A DNA stretch of 64,000 nucleotides from Chryseobacterium viscerum (GTDB lineage: Bacteria; Bacteroidota; Bacteroidia; Flavobacteriales; Weeksellaceae), in contig NZ_PPEG02000006.1 of NCBI RefSeq assembly GCF_002899945.2, positions 363,473-427,472 on the forward strand, in the 5' to 3' direction. This document shows positions 8,778 through 16,226 of the stretch, one piece after another (positions within the stretch are counted from its first letter, which is position 1; each line of letters begins with the position of its first letter). The translations under genes were made by a program, and so were the position numbers. The notes beneath the pieces are model-generated. The model saw only the letters and a list, made by a program, of their open reading frames with translations, was not told the origin of the DNA and made no database searches.

Positions 8778-9545
8778 TTACGAAAGTTTTTTTGCCTTTT
8801 CCCAAAGGACATCCATTTCTTCCAAAGACATATCTGCAAGCTTTAAATCCTCTTCCTCAGCAAGTCCTTCCATCTTTTGAAATCTTGAAATAAACTTTAG
8901 ATTGGTTCTCTCCAAAGCAGAATCCGGATTGATTCCTGAAATTCTTGCATAATTGATCAGCGAGAAAAACACATCACCCAATTCCAGCTCTTTCTTATCA
9001 AGATCGGTCTCCGCATGAAACTCCTGAATTTCTTCATCTACTTTTTTCCAGGCATCTTCCGCATCGTGAAATTCAAAGCCTATTCCTTTCACTTTATCCT
9101 GAATTCTGTAAGCTTTTACAAGACTCGGCAAACTTTTGGGAACTCCTCCTAAGATCGATTTATTACCTTCTTTTAGTTTTAATTTCTCCCAGTTCTGTTT
9201 CACCTCTTCCTCATCTTTCACGACAGTATCTCCGTAGATGTGAGGGTGGCGGAAGATCAGCTTTTCATTAAGAGAATTGATAACATCTGCAATGTCAAAA
9301 CTTTCTTTTTCTGAACCGATTTTAGCATAAAAAACCAAGTGAAGAAGGACATCACCCAGCTCTTTCTTTATTTCATGTAAATCGTCCTGCAAAATAGCAT
9401 CTGAAAGCTCATAGGTTTCTTCAAGGGTAAGATGGCGCAGTGACTGCAGGGTCTGTTTCTGGTCCCACGGGCATTTTTCACGCAGATCATCCATAATGTC
9501 CAGTAATCTGCTAAAGGCCTCTAGTTTCTCTTGTTTCGTATTCAT
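8778..9545 (-). CDS. mazG: Nucleoside triphosphate pyrophosphohydrolase MazG
   Basis: 255 residues from the ATG at 9545; an upstream ATG at 9563 adds six residues that are not family-like. MazG hydrolyses (d)NTPs to NMP plus pyrophosphate, cleaning the nucleotide pool. Seen: the N-terminal domain starts LREKCPWDQKQTLQSLRHLT with the metal-binding LEETYELSDAI (EExxE) and ELGDVLLHLVFYA; the second MazG domain has WKKVDEEIQEF and ELGDVFFSLINYAR. Length and two-domain layout are standard. It precedes a repeat-containing spacer on its 5' side and is transcribed alone or with upstream DUF5606. Confidence 0.93.
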   Translation of the reverse strand: MNTKQEKLEAFSRLLDIMDDLREKCPWDQKQTLQSLRHLTLEETYELSDAILQDDLHEIKKELGDVLLHLVFYAKIGSEKESFDIADVINSLNEKLIFRHPHIYGDTVVKDEEEVKQNWEKLKLKEGNKSILGGVPKSLPSLVKAYRIQDKVKGIGFEFHDAEDAWKKVDEEIQEFHAETDLDKKELELGDVFFSLINYARISGINPDSALERTNLKFISRFQKMEGLAEEEDLKLADMSLEEMDVLWEKAKKLS

Positions 9546-9565
9546 AAGTAATGGGAAATTCAATC

Positions 9566-9790
9566 TTATACAAATGTAAGGGATATTTTGGGTCTGTGGT
9601 AGAGGTTGAGAGTGAAAGTTGGGAGTTTCAGAGTGTGGGATGCAAGATACGGGATACGGGTTTGATGAGATACGAGGTGCGGGGGTTGATGTTTAAAGAT
9701 ACAGACGAAATTTGAACTTAGCAGAAAATTCCCCAATCCCTGCACCCTAATATTTGCCACCTAATCCCTGCTCCCTTCTACCTAATAGAA
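9566..9790. repeat. Intergenic spacer made of degenerate short quasi-repeats
   Basis: The plus strand contains reiterated variants of GATACGGG/GATACGAGG (about 9640-9690) and then of CACCTAAT/CCCTGCACCC (about 9735-9785). Similar strings recur at 16944-17020 and 63505-63560 in this window, only between genes. Confidence 0.5.
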
Positions 9791-9794
9791 AAAC

Positions 9795-9830
9795 AAAAAG
9801 CCTTGTCCGGAACTTCCAGACAAGGCTTTA
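9795..9830 (-). terminator. Intrinsic terminator of the DUF5606 gene
   Basis: 11-bp stem (9797-9807 with 9819-9829), with T-rich 3' side on the minus strand, 25 bases beyond the stop codon. Confidence 0.75.
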
Positions 9831-9854
9831 TATTTTTAATTCAAATTGAATGAA

Positions 9855-10412
9855 TTATCCTTGTTTTCTGTGTGTACTTTTAGGAGCTGATTTTGCAGCT
9901 GAAGTAGCTTTCACTTTCGGAGCAGCTGGTTTGTCTGCTTTAGGAGCAGCTTTCTTAGCTTCTTTTTCAATGCTTACTTCTTCAGCAGGCTCTCCGTCCA
10001 ACGTTTCAGGCTCTGCTTTTACAAAGCTATCAGGAGTGATATATCCAGCTTTATGAAGGATATTGTACCATTGAGCCAGTTTCTTAATATCAGAAGAATA
10101 TACTCTTTCTGTATCATAGTTTGGAAGAGATACCAACATAAAGTCTTTCAACTCTGCATCAGAAGATTTGTGAGAGATCGTTTCCTTATAGTCGTTGTTT
10201 TTAGCAATATTTTCAAATACTTCAAACAAAGGAACTTCTTTCTCAAATGTAAACATGGCAATATTGTCCAATAAACTTACCTGGCTTGAGTTTCCAATGC
10301 TTACTTTTTTCTTGTTGGTAACATCTTCAATGATGAATCCGTTTCTTAATTGAGAAACTAATTTGAAAAGTCCTGGTTTTCCAGAAATTGAAATTATTTT
10401 TTCTAACAGCAT
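9855..10412 (-). CDS. DUF5606 family protein
   Basis: 185 residues starting at the ATG at 10412 (MLLEKIISISGKPGLFKL); an earlier in-frame ATG at 10445 gives an extra 11 residues unlike the family. The first 125 residues form the conserved DUF5606 domain of Bacteroidota, including SIGNSSQVSLLDNIAMFT and a DIKKLAQWYNILHKAGYI block. The last 50 or so residues are a low-complexity Ala/Lys/Pro/Glu tail ending in SAPKSTHRKQG, probably disordered and basic. Function unknown. It lies between def and mazG; this neighbourhood seems housekeeping. Confidence 0.8.
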   Translation of the reverse strand: MLLEKIISISGKPGLFKLVSQLRNGFIIEDVTNKKKVSIGNSSQVSLLDNIAMFTFEKEVPLFEVFENIAKNNDYKETISHKSSDAELKDFMLVSLPNYDTERVYSSDIKKLAQWYNILHKAGYITPDSFVKAEPETLDGEPAEEVSIEKEAKKAAPKADKPAAPKVKATSAAKSAPKSTHRKQG

Positions 10413-10485
10413 AATTTTATTTTTTGTAAATTCTGCAATCAGCACTAGCTTTTTGCTTTATATTATTTTTTAATCCTTGTTTAAA

Positions 10486-11058
10486 TTATTTTGGAAATCT
10501 CATTTTGTAACCGATGCTTACTTCGCCTTGAGAGATTTTTGTCAGCTTACCTTTTACCAGTTTTTTCTTCAAAGCACTCAGGTGGTCGGTAAACAGAACG
10601 CCTTCAATATGGTCATATTCATGTTGAATTACGCGGGCTCTAATATCGGAAAAAGTTTCTGTATGTTTCACAAAATTTTCGTCATAATATTCGATAACGA
10701 TTGTCCCTTTTCTTTTCACATCTTCTCTTACATCCGGAATAGAAAGACAACCTTCATTGAACTTCCATTCTTCCCCTGATTCTTCAAGAATCTGTGCATT
10801 GATGAACACTTTTCTGAAGTCTGCCAACTCATCTTTAATATCTTCATAATCCTCATCATCTGCAAGAGGCGTTACATCTATTACAAACAGACGGAGATCC
10901 AAACCGATCTGAGGCGCTGCAAGACCTATGCCATTTGCGCTGTACATCGTTTCGAACATGTTATCTATCAATTCCTGTAATTCGGGATAGTCTTTGTCTA
11001 TATCTTTTCCCACTTTTCTCAAAACAGGATCCCCAAAAGCTCTTATCGGTAAAATCAT
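10486..11058 (-). CDS. def: Peptide deformylase
   Basis: 190 residues. Removes the formyl group from the N-terminal methionine of nascent proteins. All three metal-site motifs are present: GIGLAAPQIG (43-52), EGCLS (102-106) and HEYDH (146-150). An acidic insertion (ADDEDYEDIKDELADF, about 66-81) lies between motifs 1 and 2, common in Bacteroidota. Its start overlaps the stop of ruvX by 4 bp, so the two are translationally coupled in the order ruvX-def. Confidence 0.96.
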   Translation of the reverse strand: MILPIRAFGDPVLRKVGKDIDKDYPELQELIDNMFETMYSANGIGLAAPQIGLDLRLFVIDVTPLADDEDYEDIKDELADFRKVFINAQILEESGEEWKFNEGCLSIPDVREDVKRKGTIVIEYYDENFVKHTETFSDIRARVIQHEYDHIEGVLFTDHLSALKKKLVKGKLTKISQGEVSIGYKMRFPK

Positions 11059-11471
11059 CTTAATCTTTGTTCTAAAAAATTCTGCAATATGATCGTTGCA
11101 CTTACTTTATCTATTAATCCTTTTTCCTGCCTCTTTTTTTTGCTTTTTCCACTTTGGGAAATAAAAAACGAAGCCATTTTGGATGTAAATCTTTCATCAA
11201 AACGGTGAACCGCAATATCCGAAAATTCTTTTTTAAATTCTTCTATGAATTTTAAAATATCAGTTTCTACTTCTGAAACGTTTCCTTTCAAATCTATGGG
11301 AAGCCCAACTACTACTTCATCTACCTTGTTTTCATTGAAATATTTTTTCAAAAATTCCATTAAAGAACGGTTCTCTACAGTCTCCAGCCCACTGGCTATA
11401 ATCTGCATATCATCTGTTGCAGCGATGCCACAACGAGCCTTTCCGTAATCTATTGCAAGGATTTGTCCCAT
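11055..11471 (-). CDS. ruvX: Putative pre-16S rRNA nuclease / Holliday junction resolvase-like RuvX (YqgF)
   Basis: 138 residues, full length for the family. RNase H-like fold: it opens with ILAIDYGKARCGIAATD, containing the first catalytic Asp, and later has VVGLPIDLKG and RFDERFTS, the other conserved blocks. YqgF trims 16S rRNA 5' ends in E. coli. Overlaps def by 4 bp. A perfect -7 element (TAAATTTG, 11479-11486) sits only 7 bases upstream of the ATG, so the mRNA may be nearly leaderless. Confidence 0.93.
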   Translation of the reverse strand: MGQILAIDYGKARCGIAATDDMQIIASGLETVENRSLMEFLKKYFNENKVDEVVVGLPIDLKGNVSEVETDILKFIEEFKKEFSDIAVHRFDERFTSKMASFFISQSGKSKKKRQEKGLIDKVSATIILQNFLEQRLR

Positions 11472-11478
11472 AAGTCTG

Positions 11479-11486
11479 CAAATTTA
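11479..11486 (-). promoter_or_regulatory. -7 element TAAATTTG of ruvX-def
   Basis: Exact TAnnTTTG on the minus strand, ending 7 bases before the ruvX ATG. Confidence 0.55.
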
Positions 11487-11586
11487 GTAAAATTTACTGA
11501 TTTTATTCATAACGCAGTTTTTTTATATAAATCATGTTTTATTCCATTATTTTTTTTATAATTTTAATCTTCCAAAAAACAATTAT

Positions 11587-12063
11587 ATGAAGAAACTCAT
11601 CCTCGTAAGACATGCAAAAAGCGACTGGCCGGAGGAAACAGAGGACTTTGACAGACCTTTAGCAGACAAAGGTTTGGAGGATGCTATGCACATGTCCAGA
11701 TTCCTGAAAAGCAATAATATTTCCATTGATCATTTTGTGTCCAGCCCCGCGGTACGTGCACTGAATACCTGTAAAATTTTTAATCAAGCCTATCAGCTGA
11801 ACTGTTCTACTGATGAAAAATTGTATAATCCTTCGGAAAGAAGCTTTGAATCTGTAATTTATGATCTGGATGACAACCTGAATTCGGTTGCTTTCTTCTC
11901 TCACAACAATGGAATTTCCAATTTTGCCAATTCCATCTCTGAAGATATTTTCCATTTTCCCACCTGTGGAGTGGCCGGTTTTGAAGTAGACTGTGAATCC
12001 TGGTCCGAATTTGATGGCGCCAAAAAGAAACTGCTATTCTTTTATGAGCCTGGGAAAATATAA
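11587..12063 (+). CDS. SixA-like histidine phosphatase family protein
   Basis: 158 residues. Histidine phosphatase superfamily of the SixA type, which removes phosphate from phosphohistidine in signalling proteins. The catalytic VRHAKSDW is at residues 7-14, followed by DFDRPLADKGLEDA (the conserved R-P-L-x-x-x-G), VSSPAVRALNTC and the second catalytic His in VAFFSHNNGISNFA. Length agrees with SixA. Cytosolic. A small lipoprotein gene begins inside its last 20 bases in another frame. Confidence 0.88.
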   Translation: MKKLILVRHAKSDWPEETEDFDRPLADKGLEDAMHMSRFLKSNNISIDHFVSSPAVRALNTCKIFNQAYQLNCSTDEKLYNPSERSFESVIYDLDDNLNSVAFFSHNNGISNFANSISEDIFHFPTCGVAGFEVDCESWSEFDGAKKKLLFFYEPGKI

Positions 12064-12211
12064 CTTTACTTCCTTATTTTTTTATGTCACAATCATTATC
12101 CTTCTTTTCTCGTGTCAGAAACAGAAGAAGACTTATTATGAATCAAAAGATTCTTTGAAAATTAATACAAAGCTTACTTTAATAAACCAGGATCTTAATC
12201 TTTTACAGTAA
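12044..12211 (+). CDS. Small putative lipoprotein (55 residues) overlapping the phosphatase gene
   Basis: The ATG at 12044 lies inside the end of the preceding gene (20-bp overlap, different frame). The product has a hydrophobic segment (FTSLFFYVTIIILL) ending in the lipobox FSC, then a Lys-rich mature part (QKQKKTYYESKDSLKI) and a Leu/Asn-rich tail. A signal-lipobox order in so short a frame is unlikely to be chance, and translational coupling would explain the overlap. No function known. Confidence 0.5.
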   Translation: MSLGKYNFTSLFFYVTIIILLFSCQKQKKTYYESKDSLKINTKLTLINQDLNLLQ

Positions 12212-12240
12212 ACCATCATTTCTTTTACATGCTTCATATT

Positions 12241-12290
12241 CCCCTCCTCTGGAGGGGTGGCAAAAAATTTATTTTTTGACGGGGTGGTTA
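12241..12290. repeat. Palindromic GC-rich repeat (CCCCTCC/GGAGGGG)
   Basis: CCCCTCCTCTGGAGGGG (12241-12257) is a 7-bp-stem palindrome followed by TGG, an A/T tract and GACGGGGTGGTT. I recognise this as a type of dispersed intergenic repeat in flavobacterial genomes; this is from memory and only one copy is in the window. Confidence 0.5.
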
Positions 12291-12296
12291 AGTTTC

Positions 12297-12358
12297 GGCT
12301 AAAGCCATTATCCCTGTAAACATGAAAAAAAACGGGCTAAAGCACGTTCCTATTGAAT
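12297..12358 (+). repeat. Composite two-palindrome intergenic repeat, copy A
   Basis: GGCTAAAGCC (12297-12306), a 24-base A-rich spacer, then AACGGGCTAAAGC with ACGTTCCTATTGAAT (12331-12358). Same layout as copies at 35901-35964 (plus) and 63594-63678 (minus). Confidence 0.7.
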
Positions 12359-12444
12359 TCTATCAGTTCTAATTTTCAATCATTATTAAAATGAGTGGTA
12401 TTTGTGAATAAATTAACTGCATTTGTGGTTAACAAACAAAAAAG

Positions 12445-12472
12445 AACGGACTAAAGCCCGTTCCCATTGAAT
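12445..12472 (+). repeat. Half copy B of the composite repeat
   Basis: Contains AACGGACTAAAGCCCGTT followed by CCCATTGAAT (12445-12472), the second palindrome only. It lies just past the stop of the converging serine hydrolase gene and could act as its terminator stem. Confidence 0.65.
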
Positions 12473-12493
12473 ATTATTCTACGATTTTATCTT

Positions 12494-14038
12494 TTATTTT
12501 CTCTTCAAATCCAGATCATCAAAATCAAAACTGAAATCTGTCACATCAGAAATTGCTTTCAGCTTTGCAGACTCTGCTTTTCCGTTTTCATCATAGCTGA
12601 AAATAATGTAAGCATCTGCATCATAGCTTCTGTCATCCCATTTGATAATGAAAGAATTGTTAGAATATGGCAGCAATTCTCCTTTTAATCTAGGAGAGTT
12701 TTTACATGAAATTCTATACGTATTTCCCTGTTGTGCAATTTCTACATCCCCAAACCAAACATCATTGTATATTCCTGTAAACTGTTCTGCTTTTGGCTGA
12801 AGAGATTTTTCTTTTTTAAATGCTTCAGATTTTGCAAAAGCATCTTTCTTTTGTTTGTCGAATTCAGTCTCCATTTTAGACATTCTGTCACCATATGTTT
12901 TCAGCCAGTTTCTGTCTGCTACTCCAAGGTAAGAATCTTTCACGGTATTGGTAATAGTATTGAAAGCCGCCCCAGACTGTTGATTCGTCAATACAACAAT
13001 TCCCAGTTTCATATCCGGAATTAAAGTAAACTGTGTAACCGTTCCGATCAGTCCTCCCGTATGCTGTACCTGCTTGTGCCCTTTAACATCGCTTAGGAAC
13101 CATCCTAAACCATATCCATAAAAACTTGTATCATATGGATTCTTCGCCGCTACCCTATCTGGAATCTGCAGGCTCCAAAGCTGTTGAACATTTTTATCTG
13201 AAACCAGTTTTTTGCCATCTTTTGTAGTAAAATTATTTAAAAGACATTCTGCCCAGATCGTCATATCTTTAATGTTACTCATAATTCCACCTGCAGCATT
13301 GGCTGTTTCGTTCCAGTCGTGGGGAACAGCAATTGCTTTTCCATCTACAGGAGCATGCGCATCAATTTTGTTGACTGTTGCTTTTGCTCTGTTGTAGCTT
13401 CCAAAGCTTGAAGTCATTCCTACTGGTTTCATAATTCTCTGTTCAATAAATTCTGCCCAGCTTAATCCTGAAACTCTGTGAATCACTTCTCCGGCAACAA
13501 TAAACATAACATTGTTATAATCTAATTTTGTTCTGAACGGGTTTTCCGGTTTTAGGTATCGTACATTACGAACAATATCATTAACCGTTAAGTTTCCTCC
13601 TTCCGGAAAAAACATAAGATCTCCCTGCCCAAGACCCAATCCGGCTCTGTGTGTGATAAGATCTTTTATCGTTACATTTTGGGAAACATACGGATCATAC
13701 ATTTGAAACTCAGGAATATATTTTGAAACTTTATCATCCCAGTTCAGTTTTCCTTCATCTGCTAAGATTGCTAATGCCGTACATGTAAAACCTTTAGAAT
13801 TGGAAGCAATCCCCACCAGTGTATTGTCATCCATAGGCTGTTTGGAGGTAAGAGAACGTACTCCAAAACCTTTGGAATAGATCATTTTACCATCTTTTAC
13901 AATTCCTACGGACATTCCTGGTACATCAAAGGTTTTCAGGGTGTTTTGGATCAGTTCATCCATCTTTTTTTCTTCAACCTGCGCATTGGCTAATCCTACG
14001 GTCAAGAGAAAAATGAAAAAAGAAAATTTCTGTTTCAT
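12494..14038 (-). CDS. Secreted serine hydrolase, class C beta-lactamase/PBP-like, with C-terminal DUF3471-like domain
   Basis: 514 residues with a signal peptide (LANAQ, about 1-20). The beta-lactamase-type domain shows the SxxK motif as SNSK (79-82), a YxN as DYNN in the 160s, and HTGG (in VQHTGGLIG) in place of KTG. After about residue 400 comes a separate small domain (FTGIYNDVWFGDVEIAQQG) of the DUF3471 type often fused in Bacteroidota. Such proteins act on D-amino-acid peptides, esters or beta-lactams; the HTG triad points away from a true resistance enzyme. Periplasmic. A -7 promoter element precedes it. Confidence 0.88.
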   Translation of the reverse strand: MKQKFSFFIFLLTVGLANAQVEEKKMDELIQNTLKTFDVPGMSVGIVKDGKMIYSKGFGVRSLTSKQPMDDNTLVGIASNSKGFTCTALAILADEGKLNWDDKVSKYIPEFQMYDPYVSQNVTIKDLITHRAGLGLGQGDLMFFPEGGNLTVNDIVRNVRYLKPENPFRTKLDYNNVMFIVAGEVIHRVSGLSWAEFIEQRIMKPVGMTSSFGSYNRAKATVNKIDAHAPVDGKAIAVPHDWNETANAAGGIMSNIKDMTIWAECLLNNFTTKDGKKLVSDKNVQQLWSLQIPDRVAAKNPYDTSFYGYGLGWFLSDVKGHKQVQHTGGLIGTVTQFTLIPDMKLGIVVLTNQQSGAAFNTITNTVKDSYLGVADRNWLKTYGDRMSKMETEFDKQKKDAFAKSEAFKKEKSLQPKAEQFTGIYNDVWFGDVEIAQQGNTYRISCKNSPRLKGELLPYSNNSFIIKWDDRSYDADAYIIFSYDENGKAESAKLKAISDVTDFSFDFDDLDLKRK

Positions 14039-14056
14039 TGTTTATTTTAATTTTCT

Positions 14057-14064
14057 CAAATTTA
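14057..14064 (-). promoter_or_regulatory. -7 element TAAATTTG of the serine hydrolase gene
   Basis: Exact TAnnTTTG on the minus strand, 18 bases upstream of the ATG at 14038. Confidence 0.5.
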
Positions 14065-14136
14065 CTAAATATTAAGCGACGCTCATTTTAGCAGTGCTAA
14101 AACTTTACTTATTTTACCGATAAATCAGTTGTATTC

Positions 14137-14604
14137 ATGAAAAAGCCTATTTGTATCTGTATTTTCTCTCTTTTCGCAGTCAGTGGTATCAAAGCCCAGG
14201 ACAGAACTTCCAATCCTTTGCTTCTACAAACCTGGAATCTCAGTAAAATGGACACTTATATCTATACGTATGAAAAGCAGGATGGCTTTGAAGCAAGAAG
14301 AGAAGGGATCAGGTTTCAGAAAAATGGAAAAATCACGGGAAATCTGATTAAATCTACCTTAAGATATGATACTTTGGAGGAGCCTGTTAACAAAAAAAGT
14401 GAAAAGCCAGACCGTTACATCGGAAGCTGGAGAAAAGCTTCAGATTCTACTGTGACTTTAGTATTTCCTTCCAATACCAATATGACCGGTACTTTTGTGA
14501 TTTCAAAGCTTACAGAAAATCAACTGAAATTAAAAAAGGTTTTTAGTGAAGCTATAGAAAAGAAACTGGACTCTATCAGGAAAACAAAAAATATTACTGA
14601 CTAA
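14137..14604 (+). CDS. Secreted protein, possibly lipocalin-like
   Basis: 155 residues. Signal peptide (IKAQ, about 1-21). The mature part starts with LLQTWNLSKMDTYIYTYEKQ and has short beta strands such as YIGSWRKASDSTVTLVF and FVISKLTENQLKLKKVF near the end. The opening Trp block plus the final 'iskLteneLkLkk' strand is the pattern of Bacteroidota lipocalin-like proteins; the match is weak. Divergent from the serine hydrolase gene and followed by another secreted hypothetical, with a promoter between. Function unknown. Confidence 0.62.
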   Translation: MKKPICICIFSLFAVSGIKAQDRTSNPLLLQTWNLSKMDTYIYTYEKQDGFEARREGIRFQKNGKITGNLIKSTLRYDTLEEPVNKKSEKPDRYIGSWRKASDSTVTLVFPSNTNMTGTFVISKLTENQLKLKKVFSEAIEKKLDSIRKTKNITD

Positions 14605-14633
14605 GATCCCGACTCAGTTTATGAAAGCTTGTT

Positions 14634-14641
14634 TATATTTG
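14634..14641 (+). promoter_or_regulatory. -7 element TATATTTG before the gene at 14664
   Basis: Exact TAnnTTTG, 22 bases before the ATG. Confidence 0.55.
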
Positions 14642-14663
14642 CAGTCTTAAAAAAATAGTAAAA

Positions 14664-15113
14664 ATGGCAGTAAACAGATTATTGGCTTTCTTCTTATTGA
14701 TGATAAGTTGTAATTTATATTTTTCTCAGGACGTCACCATCAAAGATGATAAAGTTTTGCTGGATGGAAAACAGATCCTGAAAGCTGAAAAGATCAATGT
14801 AGCCCAATATTCATTTTTTTCCATGAAAGATGACGAGGAAGTTCTTCTTTACCGATATATGGACAATGAAACGCCAAGATATGTAAGTGATGATTATTTT
14901 ATTCTGAACTTTCTAACCGAAAAAACAAAAGTAGAATCTACTGATATAGCCAAAATTGCCAATTTTATGAATTCCAAAAAAGGAATGGAAAAGCTGATAA
15001 AATGGTTATTGAAAGAAAGAGTGATCAATCATGATGGAGAAATTAATCCTGACCGTGTAGCGGTATTCAAAGATAAGTACCACGAAAATATTACTGAAAG
15101 AACCCTTAGATAA
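14664..15113 (+). CDS. Secreted hypothetical protein
   Basis: 149 residues. The signal peptide has a hydrophobic core LLAFFLLMISCNLYFS; the Cys in it could also be read as a lipobox, but SQD after it looks like a signal peptidase I site. The mature protein (DVTIKDDKVLLDGKQILKAE) looks like a small folded domain with a helical C-terminal half (MNSKKGMEKLIKWLLKE). Its stop overlaps the next start as TAATG, so it is coupled to the YfcE-like phosphoesterase. I do not recognise the family. Confidence 0.65.
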   Translation: MAVNRLLAFFLLMISCNLYFSQDVTIKDDKVLLDGKQILKAEKINVAQYSFFSMKDDEEVLLYRYMDNETPRYVSDDYFILNFLTEKTKVESTDIAKIANFMNSKKGMEKLIKWLLKERVINHDGEINPDRVAVFKDKYHENITERTLR

Positions 15114-15610
15114 TGACAAAAATCCTTCTCCTTTCCGATTCCCACTCTTATATTGATGACCGGATCTTAGAATATGCTTCTCAGGCTGATGAAGTCTGGC
15201 ACTGTGGAGATTTCGGAAGTCTAGAGGTGATTGAACAACTGGAAAAGATAAAACCTCTAAGAGGAGTTTATGGAAACATAGATAACGCTCAAATCCAGGC
15301 TGAATTTCCGGAAGTGAACCGTTTTTTTTGTGAAAATCTGGAAGTGTTGATGATTCATATCGGAGGTTATCCCGGAAAATACACTCCACTCACCAAGAAA
15401 GAAATAGCCGAGAAAGCTCCGAAATTATTTATTTCAGGGCATTCACACATTTTGAAAGCGATGTATGATCAGAAGAACAGCCTGCTGCACCTTAACCCCG
15501 GAGCTTGTGGAAAACAGGGATGGCATAAGGTAAGAACAATGATGCGCTTTGTGGTGGACGGTGAAGAGATCAAAGATCTTGAAATTATAGAACTTGGACC
15601 GAGAGTGTGA
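15113..15610 (+). CDS. YfcE/MJ0936-family metallophosphoesterase
   Basis: 165 residues. A calcineurin-like fold phosphodiesterase with the small-family metal motifs in order: DSHSYIDD near the start, DEVWHCGDFGS (about 24-34), VYGNIDN, MIHIGGYPG and ISGHSHILK, ending in LNPGACGK. YfcE-type enzymes hydrolyse phosphodiesters; the natural substrate is unknown. Cytosolic. Overlaps the upstream hypothetical by one base (TAATG), which implies translational coupling. Confidence 0.9.
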   Translation: MTKILLLSDSHSYIDDRILEYASQADEVWHCGDFGSLEVIEQLEKIKPLRGVYGNIDNAQIQAEFPEVNRFFCENLEVLMIHIGGYPGKYTPLTKKEIAEKAPKLFISGHSHILKAMYDQKNSLLHLNPGACGKQGWHKVRTMMRFVVDGEEIKDLEIIELGPRV

Positions 15611-15671
15611 TGAGTGAGAGCGTACGAGGGTTTGAGGATAAAGGAGTTTGTTTTCAATACATTTTACTTTT

Positions 15672-15679
15672 TACCTTTG
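15672..15679 (+). promoter_or_regulatory. -7 element TACCTTTG with upstream TTG
   Basis: TTG at 15648-15650, 21-base spacer, TACCTTTG; 34 bases before the ATG at 15714. Good match to the Flavobacterium -33/-7 promoter layout. Confidence 0.55.
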
Positions 15680-15713
15680 CACAATAATAGATTCAGACAA
15701 GTCATAAAAAATT

Positions 15714-16208
15714 ATGAAGATTGGCGATAAGGTTTCGGTGGTAGATGAAAATCTAAGCGGAGTTGTAACTTCCGTGAAGGGAAATATTGTAGTTTTTAAA
15801 GACGAATATGGCTTCACCCACCAGTATGCAAAAGAAAAATTAGTGCCGAAAGATGCTGATCTTTATGAAAATATCAGAGTGGTGAAAAAACCTGAGCCCA
15901 AAAAGGTTATTTCTAAAAAACATCAGAAAAATCATTTGGTTTTAGACCTGCATTTTCATAATTTGGTAAAGAATCCAAATGACTATGACAGCTTTGAAAG
16001 ATTGTTTATTCAAAAGGAAAAACTGATTGAAGTAATTCAGTTTTGCAGGAAAAATAACCTGAAAAGACTGGAAATTATTCATGGCATAGGTGACGGGACT
16101 TTGCAGAGGATGGTTCGCGATGTATTGGAAAGCCAGGTCAATATTGATTTTTATAATAAGGAAATACTTCACCATCAATCGGGTGCGGTAATGGTAGAAT
16201 TTCACTAA
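15714..16208 (+). CDS. Smr-domain (MutS2 C-terminal-like) protein
   Basis: 164 residues. Residues 1-60 form a small beta-rich domain (MKIGDKVSVVDENLSGVVTS) of the DUF2027/KOW-like type seen in Bacteroidota, then a basic linker and an Smr domain starting LVLDLHFHNL and containing the core HGIGDGTLQRMVRDVLE. Smr domains have nucleic-acid endonuclease or binding activity. The DLHFH motif stands in for the usual DLHG or LDLH. Cytosolic. Followed by DUF3822 and rsmD on the same strand. Confidence 0.86.
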   Translation: MKIGDKVSVVDENLSGVVTSVKGNIVVFKDEYGFTHQYAKEKLVPKDADLYENIRVVKKPEPKKVISKKHQKNHLVLDLHFHNLVKNPNDYDSFERLFIQKEKLIEVIQFCRKNNLKRLEIIHGIGDGTLQRMVRDVLESQVNIDFYNKEILHHQSGAVMVEFH

Positions 16209-16213
16209 ATTTG
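16206..16213 (+). promoter_or_regulatory. -7 element TAAATTTG before the DUF3822 gene
   Basis: Exact TAnnTTTG overlapping the stop codon of the Smr gene, 13 bases before the ATG at 16227; implies a leader of under 10 bases. Confidence 0.45.
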
Positions 16214-16226
16214 CAGGAATTGAAAT

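Noticed and set aside
12494..14038. Beta-lactam resistance enzyme
   Set aside because: The KTG box is HTG and the protein carries a DUF3471-like domain; it is more likely a peptidase/esterase of the family.
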